DNA from: Streptomyces sp. NRRL S-87
GTDB lineage: Bacteria > Actinomycetota > Actinomycetes > Streptomycetales > Streptomycetaceae
NCBI RefSeq assembly: GCF_000719335.1
Contig: NZ_JOGB01000074.1
Location: 1 to 33,035 of the forward strand
Length of the DNA stretch: 33,035 nucleotides
Reading direction: 5' to 3'
Positions 7,429 through 15,764 of this stretch are shown here, in pieces; within the stretch, counting starts at the first letter, position 1, and each line of letters begins with the position of its first letter. The position numbers were made by a program, and so were the translations under genes. The notes under the pieces were generated by a model. It made no database searches. It was given only the letters and a program-made list of their open reading frames with translations, and was not told the origin of the DNA.

Positions 7429-8837
7429 TGCGCCTGACCTCGCTCGGCCACGCGGCCGTGCTCATCGAGACGGGGACGGAGCGGATCCTCTTCGACCCGT
7501 GGCTCACCCAGCGCCTGGACCGCTTCTGGGAGCACCACCCGCCGCTGCCCGACGACCTGGTCCGCACGGTGCTCGACGAAGGCGTCGACTACGTGGTCCT
7601 CAGCCACCACCACTACGACCACCACCACTTCCCCTCCCTGCTCCGCCTGGTCGACGGCGCCGACGTCGACTTCGACGACAGCCCGCGCCAGAGCTCCGAG
7701 GTCACCTGCGTCTACCCGGCCGGACCGGTGCCGCCGACGCTGACCGCCTCGGGACTGGGGCACCAGGCGATCTCCTGGACGCTGCGCCGCTTCGGCTTCG
7801 AGCGGCTGCGCCCGGTCACGCCGGGCGACACGCTCACCACCCCGGGCGGGACGGTCCTGCGGACGTTCCCCTCGGCCGTGTCGTTCCCCGAGATGAGCGT
7901 GCTGGTGCAGACCGCCGACGCGACCGTCATGCTGTGCGGCGACGCGCTGCTGCACGACGACACCGTCGCGGCCTTCGAGCGCGACGACGCGCCGCGGGTC
8001 GACGCCGTGTTCGTCCCCGCCCACAGCATCTCGCCTCCCGGCGTGCTCACCGAGCGCCGTGCGCTGACCGACTCCGACGCGGTCCGCGCCCGTGCTGTCT
8101 CGAACTTCGACCGGTACATCGCCTCGATCCCGGCGACCGTGACCGTGCCGTCCTCCTTCGGCTGGCGCATCAGCGGTGACGGCGAGCGCGACTACTCCTG
8201 GTGCAACCGGACGATGTTCCCGTTCACCCCGGTCCAGGCCCTGCACCGCCTGGACGAGCTGGGCCGCGACGGCCTGCTGTGGGGCCCCGGCCAGGTGATG
8301 GAGGTGGCGCACGGCAAGGCCGCCCTGGTCGACGGGCCGGTCGCGCCCGAAGGGTACGACTTCGACGAGGTCTACTCCGCGATCACGCTCGACCCGGACA
8401 CGCCGGTGCCGCCGTTCGACGCCTCCCTCGACCGGTACGGCCGCCAGACCCGCGGAACCGAGGACCTGCTCCGCGACCTGTTGGACCGGCTCGTGGCGAC
8501 CGACTACTGGTACCGGGCGCTGGACGACGGCGCCGGACGGCACGTCGTCTCGCTGTACGGGGACGACGGCGCCGAGACCGCCTTCCTGCTCGACCCGGTC
8601 GCGGACCGGGTCACCCTGCTGGGCCCCGGCCCGGCCCGCAGCCACGTCACCGGCGCGGAGGGCTGGACCGAGATGGCGGCGAGCACGCTGGAGGCCATGC
8701 TCGCCGGCGACCTCCTGATCGGGAGCTCCTACGGCCTGTGGGCGAGCAACGGCCTGCTGCTCTCCGCGGTCTTCCACCACCCGTCGTTCTACGTGCGCCA
8801 CGTCGAGCGCGCGCTGCAGGAGGCGAGCGAGGCATGA
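7428..8837 (+). CDS. Metallo-beta-lactamase-fold protein with long C-terminal region
   Basis: The 469-residue protein starts with the MBL fold: LTSLGHAAVLIETGTERILFDPW, then the metal motif S-H-H-H-Y-D-H-H (His60, His62, Asp64, His65), then VMLCGDALLHDD and VFVPAHSISP as later metal positions. The substrate-like edge resembles UlaG/CMP-Neu5Ac-hydroxylase-type proteins rather than beta-lactamases. Residues from about 235 to 469 form a second region rich in Trp/Tyr that I do not recognise. It may be a hydrolase or a non-heme oxygenase. PqqB, the MBL-fold enzyme of the PQQ pathway, is a precedent for the fold acting on a small ribosomal product. Its start overlaps the previous stop (TGATG) and its own end overlaps the next start (ATGA), so the three are translationally coupled. 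Confidence 0.8.
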   Translation: MRLTSLGHAAVLIETGTERILFDPWLTQRLDRFWEHHPPLPDDLVRTVLDEGVDYVVLSHHHYDHHHFPSLLRLVDGADVDFDDSPRQSSEVTCVYPAGPVPPTLTASGLGHQAISWTLRRFGFERLRPVTPGDTLTTPGGTVLRTFPSAVSFPEMSVLVQTADATVMLCGDALLHDDTVAAFERDDAPRVDAVFVPAHSISPPGVLTERRALTDSDAVRARAVSNFDRYIASIPATVTVPSSFGWRISGDGERDYSWCNRTMFPFTPVQALHRLDELGRDGLLWGPGQVMEVAHGKAALVDGPVAPEGYDFDEVYSAITLDPDTPVPPFDASLDRYGRQTRGTEDLLRDLLDRLVATDYWYRALDDGAGRHVVSLYGDDGAETAFLLDPVADRVTLLGPGPARSHVTGAEGWTEMAASTLEAMLAGDLLIGSSYGLWASNGLLLSAVFHHPSFYVRHVERALQEASEA

Positions 8838-9838
8838 GCGCCCCGGTCGTGCTCGATCACGAGAGCACCTGTCTGCGCGGCAACCCGCTCGGCGACCCCG
8901 CACGGCGCCGCATCGAGGTGCACCTGCCGCCCGGGTACGACGGCGTCCGGCGGTTCCCGGTCGTGTACTGGCTGCCCGGGTTCGGCGCCCACCCCAGCCT
9001 CGCCGGCAAGGCCCTCGCCTTCGGCGCGTCCGTCGCCGACCGCCTCCGCGAGGCGATGACGGACGGCCGGGTGCCGCCCGCGCTGCTCGTCGTGCCCGAC
9101 TGCACGACCGCGTACGGCGGCTCGCAGTACATCGACTCCGCCGCCTCCGGCCGGTACGCCGGCTACCTGGCCGAGGTCGTCGCCGAGATCGACCGGCGGT
9201 TCGCGACCCGGCCGGAGTCGGCGTGGCGCGCCATCGGGGGCAAGTCCAGCGGCGGCTACGGCGCGCTGATCGCGGGCATGACCTCCGACCTGTTCGGGTC
9301 GGTGATCGCCTGCTCGCCCGACGCCGGGTTCGAGCACAGCTACCTGCCGCTGCTGCCCCGTACGCTCGACACCGTCAGGGCCGCCGGCGGCGTCGACGCG
9401 CTGCTGGCCCGCCGCGACACCGGACCGCTCGACGTGCCCTTCATGGTCGCCATGAGCATCATCGCGATGGGCATGTGCTACGCCGACGACCCCCGGACCA
9501 CCGCGTCGGACGCGCTGCCGTGCGACCCCGAGACGGGCGTGTTCCGCGACGAGGTGTGGCAGCGCTGGCTCGCCCACGACCCGGTGCGGCTGCTGCCGGA
9601 GTACGCCGACCGGCTCGCCGGACTCGGCCTGCTGCACCTCAGCGTCGGCCAGCGCGACGAGTACGGCATGCACTGGGGCGCCCGCGCGCTGCACGCCGCC
9701 CTCGACGCGCACCGGGTCCCGCACCTCTACCGCGAGCACGACGGCGGGCACGCGGGAATCGAGTACGTCTACGCCGAGGCTCTGGCGGAGCTCTGGAAGG
9801 TGTGGCGGGAACCGGAAGGTGACGCATGTGCGGCATAG
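8834..9838 (+). CDS. Serine esterase, S-formylglutathione-hydrolase/antigen-85 type
   Basis: The 334-residue alpha/beta hydrolase has the esterase D layout: RRIEVHLPPGYDG...FPVVYWLPGFGAH near the N-terminus, then the nucleophile elbow G-K-S-S-G-G with Ser138, then a probable acid in SVGQRDEYGMHW and the base His in HDGGHAGIEY. There is no signal peptide, so it acts in the cytoplasm. It may hydrolyse an ester, thioester or peptide-derived bond during maturation, or cut leader from core. No protease of another kind occurs in this operon. The start overlaps the MBL gene by 4 nt and the end overlaps the asparagine synthetase start by 13 nt. Confidence 0.82.
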   Translation: MSAPVVLDHESTCLRGNPLGDPARRRIEVHLPPGYDGVRRFPVVYWLPGFGAHPSLAGKALAFGASVADRLREAMTDGRVPPALLVVPDCTTAYGGSQYIDSAASGRYAGYLAEVVAEIDRRFATRPESAWRAIGGKSSGGYGALIAGMTSDLFGSVIACSPDAGFEHSYLPLLPRTLDTVRAAGGVDALLARRDTGPLDVPFMVAMSIIAMGMCYADDPRTTASDALPCDPETGVFRDEVWQRWLAHDPVRLLPEYADRLAGLGLLHLSVGQRDEYGMHWGARALHAALDAHRVPHLYREHDGGHAGIEYVYAEALAELWKVWREPEGDACAA

Positions 9839-11667
9839 CGGGCTTCATCAGCTTCGAGGGGCGGCGCGATCCCGGCTGGCTGGACGCGCTGGGCCGGACC
9901 ATGACCGACGCCATGGCGCACCGCGGCGAGGCGGCCAACGCCCCGTACGTCTCGCCCTGCGGCACCGTCATGCTGTGCGCGACGCGGCTGGCGGTGCGCG
10001 ACCGCAGCCACGCCGGCGACCAGCCGATGACCGACCCCAGCGGGCGGATCGTCCTGGTGCACAACGGCGAGGTCTACGGCTCCCGTTCGGCGGCCCCTCC
10101 GCTGTGGCCCCGCCGCACCACGTGTGACACCGAGTTCGTGCTCCAGCAGGTCTGCCGCGAGCCCGACCCGGCCGCCGCGCTCAAGCCGCTGGACGGCATG
10201 TTCGCGCTCGCCTGGCACGACACCTGGACCGGGCGCGTGGTGCTGGCCCGCGACCACTTCGGCGTCAAGCCGCTGTTCTACGCCCGCGTCGAGGGCGGAC
10301 TGGTCTTCGCCTCGGAGCAGGGGGTGCTGCTCAGCACCGGCCTGATCACTCCCGAGGTGGACCGCGAGGAGTACCTGCTGCGCTCGTGGATCCGCATGGA
10401 CGCGGCGGACGACCGCACCTGGCTGCGCGGCATCGAGACCCTGCCGCCCGCCCGGTACCTCGCCATCGACCGGCCCCGCACGACCACGCACCGCTACTGG
10501 CACCCCGTGGCCGTGGACGACCCGATCGGGCCCGAGGAGATCCGGGCCGCCTTCGACCGGGCGATCGAGCAGCGGTCCGTCTCCGACCTGCCCCGCGCGG
10601 CGGTCCTCAGCGGCGGCGTCGACAGCACGGCGGTGGTCGCGGGCCTGACGAAGCTGGGACTGCCGGTCGACGGGTACGTCCTGCGCTACGAGGACGGCAT
10701 CGGCGGCTCGGGCGACGACGTGGCGCACGCCACCGAGGCCGCCGAGCACCTGGGCGTCCCGCTGACCGTCCTCGACCTCGACCGCAACGCCGCCGCCGAC
10801 CTGCTGCCGGTCCTGCCCACCCGGCTGATGCGGCCGCTGCTGCACGGCGCCGAGCTGTCGATGCACCACCTCTACCGGTCCATCGCCGCCGACGGGAAGG
10901 TCGTCGTCTACTCGGGGCACGGAGCCGACGAGTTCTGGGGGTACCAGGCCGGCCGCTACTTCCCCGTGGTCGACCCGTACGCGCCCACCTTCATCCACGG
11001 GCGCCACTACCTGACGCACAGTCTCCACGCCGAGGAGCGCCCGGTCTGGGCCCGGCTCGTCCGGTGGATGGCGCAGGAGCTCGACGTCGACATGAAGACG
11101 GTGACCGACCAGGTGTGGGAACGCACCATGGCCGAGTACCGGGCGCTCAAGACGGCCTCGCCGCTCAAACGCGGCCGCCACCACCTGATGCGGCGCTTCC
11201 TGGTCTACGTCAACGACATGGTGGACGTCACCTCGTCGACCTTCACCCTGGAGGACCGCCCCGTCTTCCAGGACGTCACCCTCGCCGAGCTGTCCTTCCG
11301 CTGCCCCGAGCACCTGAAGGACACCAACGAGCCGGGCACCCACAAGGGGCTGCTGAAGGCCGCACTCGGCGACCTGCTGCCCGAATCCGTGCGGCAGCGC
11401 AGCAAGCAGGGCTTCCCCACTCCCACCGACCCCGGCTACGTCCGCCAGCTGAGCGGCCTGGCCGACGAGTTCGGCACGCCCTTCGGACTGCCGCGGGTGC
11501 CGGACGGGCTCCGCGACGAGCTGGGCGTCGGCGAGTGGATGTTCCTGGCCTCAAGCTCCGCCTGGCTCGACCACCTCGCGGAGCTCCGAAACCACCCGAG
11601 GAGTCACGGTGAGCAGTCCCGTCCCCCACTGGCGCTGGCACATCCTGGACAGCGCGGCCGCTCTTGA
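9826..11667 (+). CDS. Glutamine-dependent asparagine synthetase (AsnB type)
   Basis: The 613-residue protein begins MCGIAGFIS, so Cys2 is exposed as the glutaminase nucleophile once Met1 is removed. MAHRGEA, VHNGEVYG and DGMFALAWHD continue that domain. The synthetase half has the PP-loop SGGVDST (residues 262-268) and YSGHGADEFWGY. It should transfer ammonia from glutamine to an AMP-activated carboxylate. In natural-product operons such enzymes amidate a pathway acid rather than make asparagine. The complete glutaminase domain argues against a lasso-peptide cyclase. The last 20 or so residues (after LRNHPRSHG) overlap the next gene by 59 nt and look like an unconserved tail. ATG 9826 has GGAAGG upstream. 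Confidence 0.9.
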   Translation: MCGIAGFISFEGRRDPGWLDALGRTMTDAMAHRGEAANAPYVSPCGTVMLCATRLAVRDRSHAGDQPMTDPSGRIVLVHNGEVYGSRSAAPPLWPRRTTCDTEFVLQQVCREPDPAAALKPLDGMFALAWHDTWTGRVVLARDHFGVKPLFYARVEGGLVFASEQGVLLSTGLITPEVDREEYLLRSWIRMDAADDRTWLRGIETLPPARYLAIDRPRTTTHRYWHPVAVDDPIGPEEIRAAFDRAIEQRSVSDLPRAAVLSGGVDSTAVVAGLTKLGLPVDGYVLRYEDGIGGSGDDVAHATEAAEHLGVPLTVLDLDRNAAADLLPVLPTRLMRPLLHGAELSMHHLYRSIAADGKVVVYSGHGADEFWGYQAGRYFPVVDPYAPTFIHGRHYLTHSLHAEERPVWARLVRWMAQELDVDMKTVTDQVWERTMAEYRALKTASPLKRGRHHLMRRFLVYVNDMVDVTSSTFTLEDRPVFQDVTLAELSFRCPEHLKDTNEPGTHKGLLKAALGDLLPESVRQRSKQGFPTPTDPGYVRQLSGLADEFGTPFGLPRVPDGLRDELGVGEWMFLASSSAWLDHLAELRNHPRSHGEQSRPPLALAHPGQRGRS

Positions 11668-12706
11668 CCCGGTACCGGCGCAGATCACCGAGGAGGTCGC
11701 CCAGGACTGGTGCAACTTCGTGGTGTGGCGGCCGTCCGAACTGCCCGCCGGCTGCGACAGCAGCACCGGCACGATCCGCCGCGAGGCGCCCCCCGGTCGG
11801 GTCGACGCCGAGGGCCGCAGCCCGTGGAGCGACGCCAACCCGTCCGGCTACCGCACCGAGATCTCCGGCGGCGGACGCCGGCTGCGGCTGAAGCAGTTCC
11901 TCTACGACTGGGCCTTCCCCGCGGCCGACCACCCGTGCCTGTGGGGCGGCGAGACCCGGGCGCACGAGATCGGCGAGGGCCGGGTCGTCTGGCTCGGCAC
12001 GGACTACATGGGCCACCGGGCCGCCAGCGCCCGGATGGCGCGCACCACGGTCGAGCTCTCGGTGCTGGAAGGCGAATTCACCGACGACGAGCTCGTCGCG
12101 CTCTTCGCCGCGCTGCGGCCGGCCGTGCCGCAGGCGGTGTCCCGGGTGCTGGCCACCCCCTTCGCCGAGCTGAGCTACTGGGCCCGGCAGCCCGCGGAGA
12201 TGGTCTCGGTGCCCACCGGTGTCTTCTCCTTCCACCGGCGCGATCGGGAGCACGAGGGCGACTGGGTCGCGTCCGGGGAGCTCACCGCCTTCCTCACCGG
12301 GCAGGGCGTGCCGGTGTCGGTCGGGGACTTCCGCGCCGACAGCGCCGCGACGTTCGGCGACGGCGCCGCCGTCCGCGAGCTGGACGTCGTCTACGCCTCC
12401 GCGTCCGGCGGTGAGGTGCGCCTGACGGCGCAGCGCACCGGAGGCGGACGCCTGGTGTTCCCGCCGGAGCGGGACAAGCACCCCGCCACCGCCGAGCTCC
12501 TCGACCTCGGCGGCCGCCCCCTGCACCTGGGCTACACGGACGCCCGCTTCGGCGCCTGCGACGCCTGGTGGCAGCACCCCGACGGGTACGAGCTCAGGCT
12601 GCTGGGCAGTTCGGGCGCGGGACTGGGGCGGGACGCCTTCGTCGCCCTGGTCGCCGAGATCGACGCCGGGCTGCGACTGGGCGGCCGTGCCGGGACGCTG
12701 GGATGA
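11609..12706 (+). CDS. Unrecognised 365-residue protein, possibly duplicated fold
   Basis: I do not recognise this protein. It begins at GTG 11609 behind GAGGAG at 5-nt spacing, inside the end of the asparagine synthetase gene, and its stop overlaps the next ATG (ATGA). It has no signal peptide or membrane segment and is rich in Trp near the N-terminus (HWRWH, DWCNFVVW). Two parts look alike by eye: residues near 115-175 (VVWLGTDYMGHRAASARM, then LVALFAALRP) and near 300-355 (LHLGYTDARFGACDAWW, then FVALVAEIDA). Each runs from a strand ending LG-Y/TD to a helix of the form FxALxAxxxx. That suggests an old internal duplication. Its place inside the operon implies a pathway role, perhaps substrate binding or a new enzyme. 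Confidence 0.7.
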   Translation: MSSPVPHWRWHILDSAAALDPVPAQITEEVAQDWCNFVVWRPSELPAGCDSSTGTIRREAPPGRVDAEGRSPWSDANPSGYRTEISGGGRRLRLKQFLYDWAFPAADHPCLWGGETRAHEIGEGRVVWLGTDYMGHRAASARMARTTVELSVLEGEFTDDELVALFAALRPAVPQAVSRVLATPFAELSYWARQPAEMVSVPTGVFSFHRRDREHEGDWVASGELTAFLTGQGVPVSVGDFRADSAATFGDGAAVRELDVVYASASGGEVRLTAQRTGGGRLVFPPERDKHPATAELLDLGGRPLHLGYTDARFGACDAWWQHPDGYELRLLGSSGAGLGRDAFVALVAEIDAGLRLGGRAGTLG

Positions 12707-14106
12707 CCGCGGTGGGACGCGCGGTCCTCGACCCCGCCACCGGGCGCGCCGTCGACCACGTACCGGACACGTCCGGGCCCGGCGTCGCCGATGCCGTGGC
12801 CCGGGCGGCGTCGGCGTTCCACGACGGCTGGGCCGACACCTCCCCGACCCACCGCTCCGGCCACCTGCGCGAGCTCGCTGCCCTGCTGCGGGAGGAACGC
12901 GAAGCCTTCGCGGCCCTGGAGCAGCGCAACACGGGCAAGCCCACGGCCCGCGCCGTCGGCGAGGTCGAGTTCGCCGCCCAGGCCGTCGACTGGTTCGCGG
13001 CGGCGGCCCGGTACCCGGTGGGCGAGACGTATCCGGCCGGCCCCGGCACGCGCACGTACACCGACCGCGTGCCGGTCGGGGTGTGCGCGGCGATCGCCCC
13101 GAACAACTACCCGCTCCTGCTGGCCGTGTGGAAGATCGCCGCGGCCCTCGCGTACGGCAACACCATGGTCGTCAAGCCGGCGCCCGAGACACCGCTGTCG
13201 ACCCGCCGGCTGGTCGAGCGCGCCGCCGAGGTGCTCCCCGACGGCGTGCTCACCGCGGTCTACGGCGGAGCCGACACCGGCCGGCTGCTGTGCGACCACC
13301 CGGCCGTCGGCATGGTCTCCTTCACCGGCTCGACGGCGGCGGGGCGCGAGGTCGCGCGACGCTGCGCGGACGGCCTCAAGCCCGTCTCGCTGGAGCTCGG
13401 CGGCAAGAGCCCCGTGGTCGTCTTCCGCGACGCCGACCTCGACGAGGCCGCGCGCGCGGTCGTCACGGCCTTCACCGGCAACACCGGCCAGGTGTGCGTG
13501 GCCGGGACGCGCCTGATCGTCGACCGGGCCGTGCACGCCGAGTTCGTCGGCCGCGTGGCCGAACTGGCCGCCGGCCTCCGCGTCGGCCTGCCCGAGGACC
13601 CCGCCACCGACCTCGGCCCGCTCATCAGCCGGGCGGCCGTCGACCGCGCGGCCGAGATGGTCGCCGAGGCGGAGGTCCGGGGGGCGAAGGTCATCGTGCC
13701 GCCGGGCCGTGCCGGGCTCCGCCACGAACTCGGCGACGGCTTCTTCGTCAACCCGGTCGTCCTGGACGGCCCGCCGTACGACAGCCGCGCCTGGCGCGAG
13801 GAGATCTTCGCCCCCGTGCTGTCGGTGGCGGCGTTCGACACCGACGCCGAGGCCCTGGCGCTCGCCCACGACACGGCGTACGGCCTGTCGGCGTCCGTGT
13901 GGACCTCCGACGCCCACCGGGCCGAGCACTTCGGCCGGGCCCTGCGCGCCGGCATGGTGTGGGTCAACACCTGGGGCGACACCGAGGAGACGGTCAGCGT
14001 CTCGGGTCTCGGCCAGTCCGGATACGGGCGCGAACTGGGCATCCACGCGGTGGAGGGCTACACCAGGCCCCGCGCCGTCTGGGTGGCCCACCGGGCGCGG
14101 GGGTAG
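12703..14106 (+). CDS. NAD(P)-dependent aldehyde dehydrogenase
   Basis: The 467-residue protein has all the landmarks of the aldehyde dehydrogenase superfamily: NNYPLLLAVWKIAAALAYGN and VVKPAPETPLST (cofactor binding), FTGSTAAGREVA, the general base Glu231 in LELGGK, the catalytic Cys265 in GQVCVAGTR, and EEIFAPVLSV near the end. It oxidises an aldehyde to a carboxylic acid. The closest look is to betaine, aminobutyraldehyde or phenylacetaldehyde dehydrogenases, but the substrate is not readable. The operon position before a threonine-aldolase-type enzyme suggests it oxidises the aldehyde released there, giving an acid the asparagine synthetase could amidate. The start at ATG 12703 overlaps the previous stop. 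An upstream in-frame extension to 12568 has no ribosome site. Confidence 0.92.
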   Translation: MTAVGRAVLDPATGRAVDHVPDTSGPGVADAVARAASAFHDGWADTSPTHRSGHLRELAALLREEREAFAALEQRNTGKPTARAVGEVEFAAQAVDWFAAAARYPVGETYPAGPGTRTYTDRVPVGVCAAIAPNNYPLLLAVWKIAAALAYGNTMVVKPAPETPLSTRRLVERAAEVLPDGVLTAVYGGADTGRLLCDHPAVGMVSFTGSTAAGREVARRCADGLKPVSLELGGKSPVVVFRDADLDEAARAVVTAFTGNTGQVCVAGTRLIVDRAVHAEFVGRVAELAAGLRVGLPEDPATDLGPLISRAAVDRAAEMVAEAEVRGAKVIVPPGRAGLRHELGDGFFVNPVVLDGPPYDSRAWREEIFAPVLSVAAFDTDAEALALAHDTAYGLSASVWTSDAHRAEHFGRALRAGMVWVNTWGDTEETVSVSGLGQSGYGRELGIHAVEGYTRPRAVWVAHRARG

Positions 14107-14112
14107 GCCGCG

Positions 14113-15234
14113 ATGACGCCTGCCGACCCCTGGCTCGACTTCCGCAGCGACACCCGTACCGTGCCCGACGCGCGGATGCGCGCGGCGATGACCGCGGCCG
14201 AGGTCGGGGACGACGTGTACGGGGACGACCCCACGGTCGCGCTCCTCGAAGCGCGGGTGGCCGAGTTGCTCGGCACCGAGGCCGCGCTGCTCACGCCCAC
14301 CAGCACCATGGCGAACCTGCTCGCCTCGCTCGCCGCGGCCGGTTCCCCGGGACCGCGCGGCGCGCCGCGGCTGGTCGTCGGCGAGGACACCCACATGTCC
14401 TTCCTGGAGGGGGACGGGCTGCGCACCTTCGCCGGGGTCGAGCTGCTGCCGGTGGCGCAGCGCCCCGACGGCCTGCCCGACCTCGACGCCGTGGACGAGG
14501 TGCTCGCCGGCGGGGGCGGCCGGCCCGCCGTGGTCTGCCTCGAGAACACGAGCATGATGCGCTCGGGCAACGCCCTCGACGTCACGGCGACCCTCGCCCT
14601 GGCCGACCTGGCCCACCGCTACGACGCCCACGTCCATCTCGACGGTGCCCGGCTCGCGAACGCGGCCGTGGCGCTCGGGGTCCGTCCCGCGGAGCTGGCG
14701 GCCCCCGCGGACAGCGTCGCCTTCTCCGTCTCCAAGGGGCTCGGCGCGCCGGTCGGCGGCCTGCTGTGCGGGACGCACGCGTTCGTCGCGCGCGCCCGCG
14801 CACTGCGGACCGAGCTGGGCGGGTCCATGCACCAGGCCGGTGTCCTGGCGGCGCCCGCCCTCGTCGCGCTGGAGCGGCTGCCCGAGCTGGCGGCCGACCA
14901 CGCCACGGCCGCCGCGCTCGCCGCCGGCTTCGAGACGGTGCCCGGCGTCGAGCTGATGCGCCCGCAGCGGCCGACCAACATGGTCATGGCGCGCCTTGCC
15001 GGGCTGACCCCGGAGGAATGCGCCGGCCGCCTGGCCGGCCACGGGGTGCGCGTGCTGCCCCTGCCCAACGGCTTCGTGCGCTTCGCTGTGCACCGGGCGC
15101 ACGACATGATCGGTGTGCGTGCGGCCGTCAGGGCGCTGGCGGCCGTCGCGGCCACCGTGCCGGTGGCCCGTACGACCACCGGAGGAGACCTCCTGGAACG
15201 GGGATCCTCCACGACACGGACGGAGGAAGCATGA
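14113..15234 (+). CDS. Threonine-aldolase-type PLP enzyme
   Basis: The 373-residue protein belongs to the beta-eliminating lyase/threonine aldolase fold-I group. FRSDTRTVPDARMRAAM, VGDDVYGDDPTVALLEARVAELLG, VHLDGARLANAAV and the PLP lysine Lys208 in FSVSKGLGAPVGG are all in the usual order. The family cleaves beta-hydroxy-amino acids to glycine and an aldehyde, or runs the reverse. A beta-hydroxy residue made by the PhyH enzyme would be a suitable substrate. The C-terminal 25 residues (ARTTTGGDLLERGSSTTRT) look unconserved. The gap to the dehydrogenase gene is 6 nt and the stop overlaps the next ATG, so it is cotranscribed. Confidence 0.88.
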   Translation: MTPADPWLDFRSDTRTVPDARMRAAMTAAEVGDDVYGDDPTVALLEARVAELLGTEAALLTPTSTMANLLASLAAAGSPGPRGAPRLVVGEDTHMSFLEGDGLRTFAGVELLPVAQRPDGLPDLDAVDEVLAGGGGRPAVVCLENTSMMRSGNALDVTATLALADLAHRYDAHVHLDGARLANAAVALGVRPAELAAPADSVAFSVSKGLGAPVGGLLCGTHAFVARARALRTELGGSMHQAGVLAAPALVALERLPELAADHATAAALAAGFETVPGVELMRPQRPTNMVMARLAGLTPEECAGRLAGHGVRVLPLPNGFVRFAVHRAHDMIGVRAAVRALAAVAATVPVARTTTGGDLLERGSSTTRTEEA

Positions 15235-15686
15235 CTGCAGTGCCGGCGCGCGGGCTCGAAGAACGCCTGGAGGACACTCGTAAGAGACTGGAGAACGACG
15301 TCGACCTCTGGGTCGCCTCGGCGGGCGGTGGCCCGGGGGGTGCCTACCTCATCCCGCTCTCGTTCCTCTGGGACGGGACCGCCATCCTCGTCTCGACCCC
15401 GCGCTCCTCCGTCACCGGTCGCAACCTGCTGGCGGACGGCCGGGTGCGCGTCGGCCTCGGCCTGACGCGCGACGTCGTGATCGTCGACGGCGACGCGGAG
15501 CCGGTCGACGTCGCCGAACTCGGTGACACGGCCGACGCCTTCGCGGCCAAGACCGGGTTCGACCCGCGCGAACTCGACCAGCCCTACCAGTACTTCCGCA
15601 TCAGGCCGCGGCGCATCCAGGCCTGGCGGGAGGTCAACGAGCTGGCCGGGCGCACGCTGATGGACGGCGGCATCTGGCTCGGCTGA
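15231..15686 (+). CDS. Pyridoxamine-phosphate-oxidase-fold flavin/F420 protein
   Basis: The 151-residue protein has the split-barrel pattern of small FMN- or F420-dependent oxidoreductases: VDLWVASAGGGPGGAYLIPLSFLWDGTAILVSTPRSSVTGRNLLADGRVRVGLG, followed by DVVIVDGDAEPVDV and a C-terminal strand YFRIRPRRIQAW. The STPRSSVTGRNL segment is where a cofactor phosphate is usually held. It could reduce or oxidise a pathway intermediate. The cofactor cannot be told by eye. It is the last gene of the operon that starts at 6061. ATG 15231 has CGGAGGA upstream and overlaps the aldolase stop. A terminator hairpin follows at 15765. Confidence 0.8.
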   Translation: MTAVPARGLEERLEDTRKRLENDVDLWVASAGGGPGGAYLIPLSFLWDGTAILVSTPRSSVTGRNLLADGRVRVGLGLTRDVVIVDGDAEPVDVAELGDTADAFAAKTGFDPRELDQPYQYFRIRPRRIQAWREVNELAGRTLMDGGIWLG

Positions 15687-15714
15687 GCAACGGGCGGAAC
15701 CTCGGGGACGCCGT

Positions 15715-15747
15715 GGAGGAACCCTGGAGGAACCCCGGAGGAACGCC
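15715..15747 (+). repeat. Three direct repeats with 11-nt period
   Basis: GGAGGAAC occurs at 15715-15722, 15726-15733 and 15737-15744, at exactly 11-nt spacing, with CC(T/C) or GCC filling the gaps. It lies between the last operon gene and its terminator. One helical turn of spacing is the geometry bound by SARP-type regulators, but the distance to the next start (15887) and the intervening hairpin make that uncertain. Confidence 0.6.
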
Positions 15748-15764
15748 TTCTTCCGAGGCACGGA

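Noticed and set aside
9826..11667. Lasso-peptide cyclase
   Set aside because: The N-terminal Cys2 glutaminase domain is complete, and no lasso protease or recognition protein is present.
12687..15686. A 999-codon plus-strand frame overlapping the ALDH and aldolase genes
   Set aside because: Only its last 151 codons are real (the PPOx-fold gene at 15231). The rest is an Arg/Pro-rich shadow of two genes with intact catalytic motifs in another frame.
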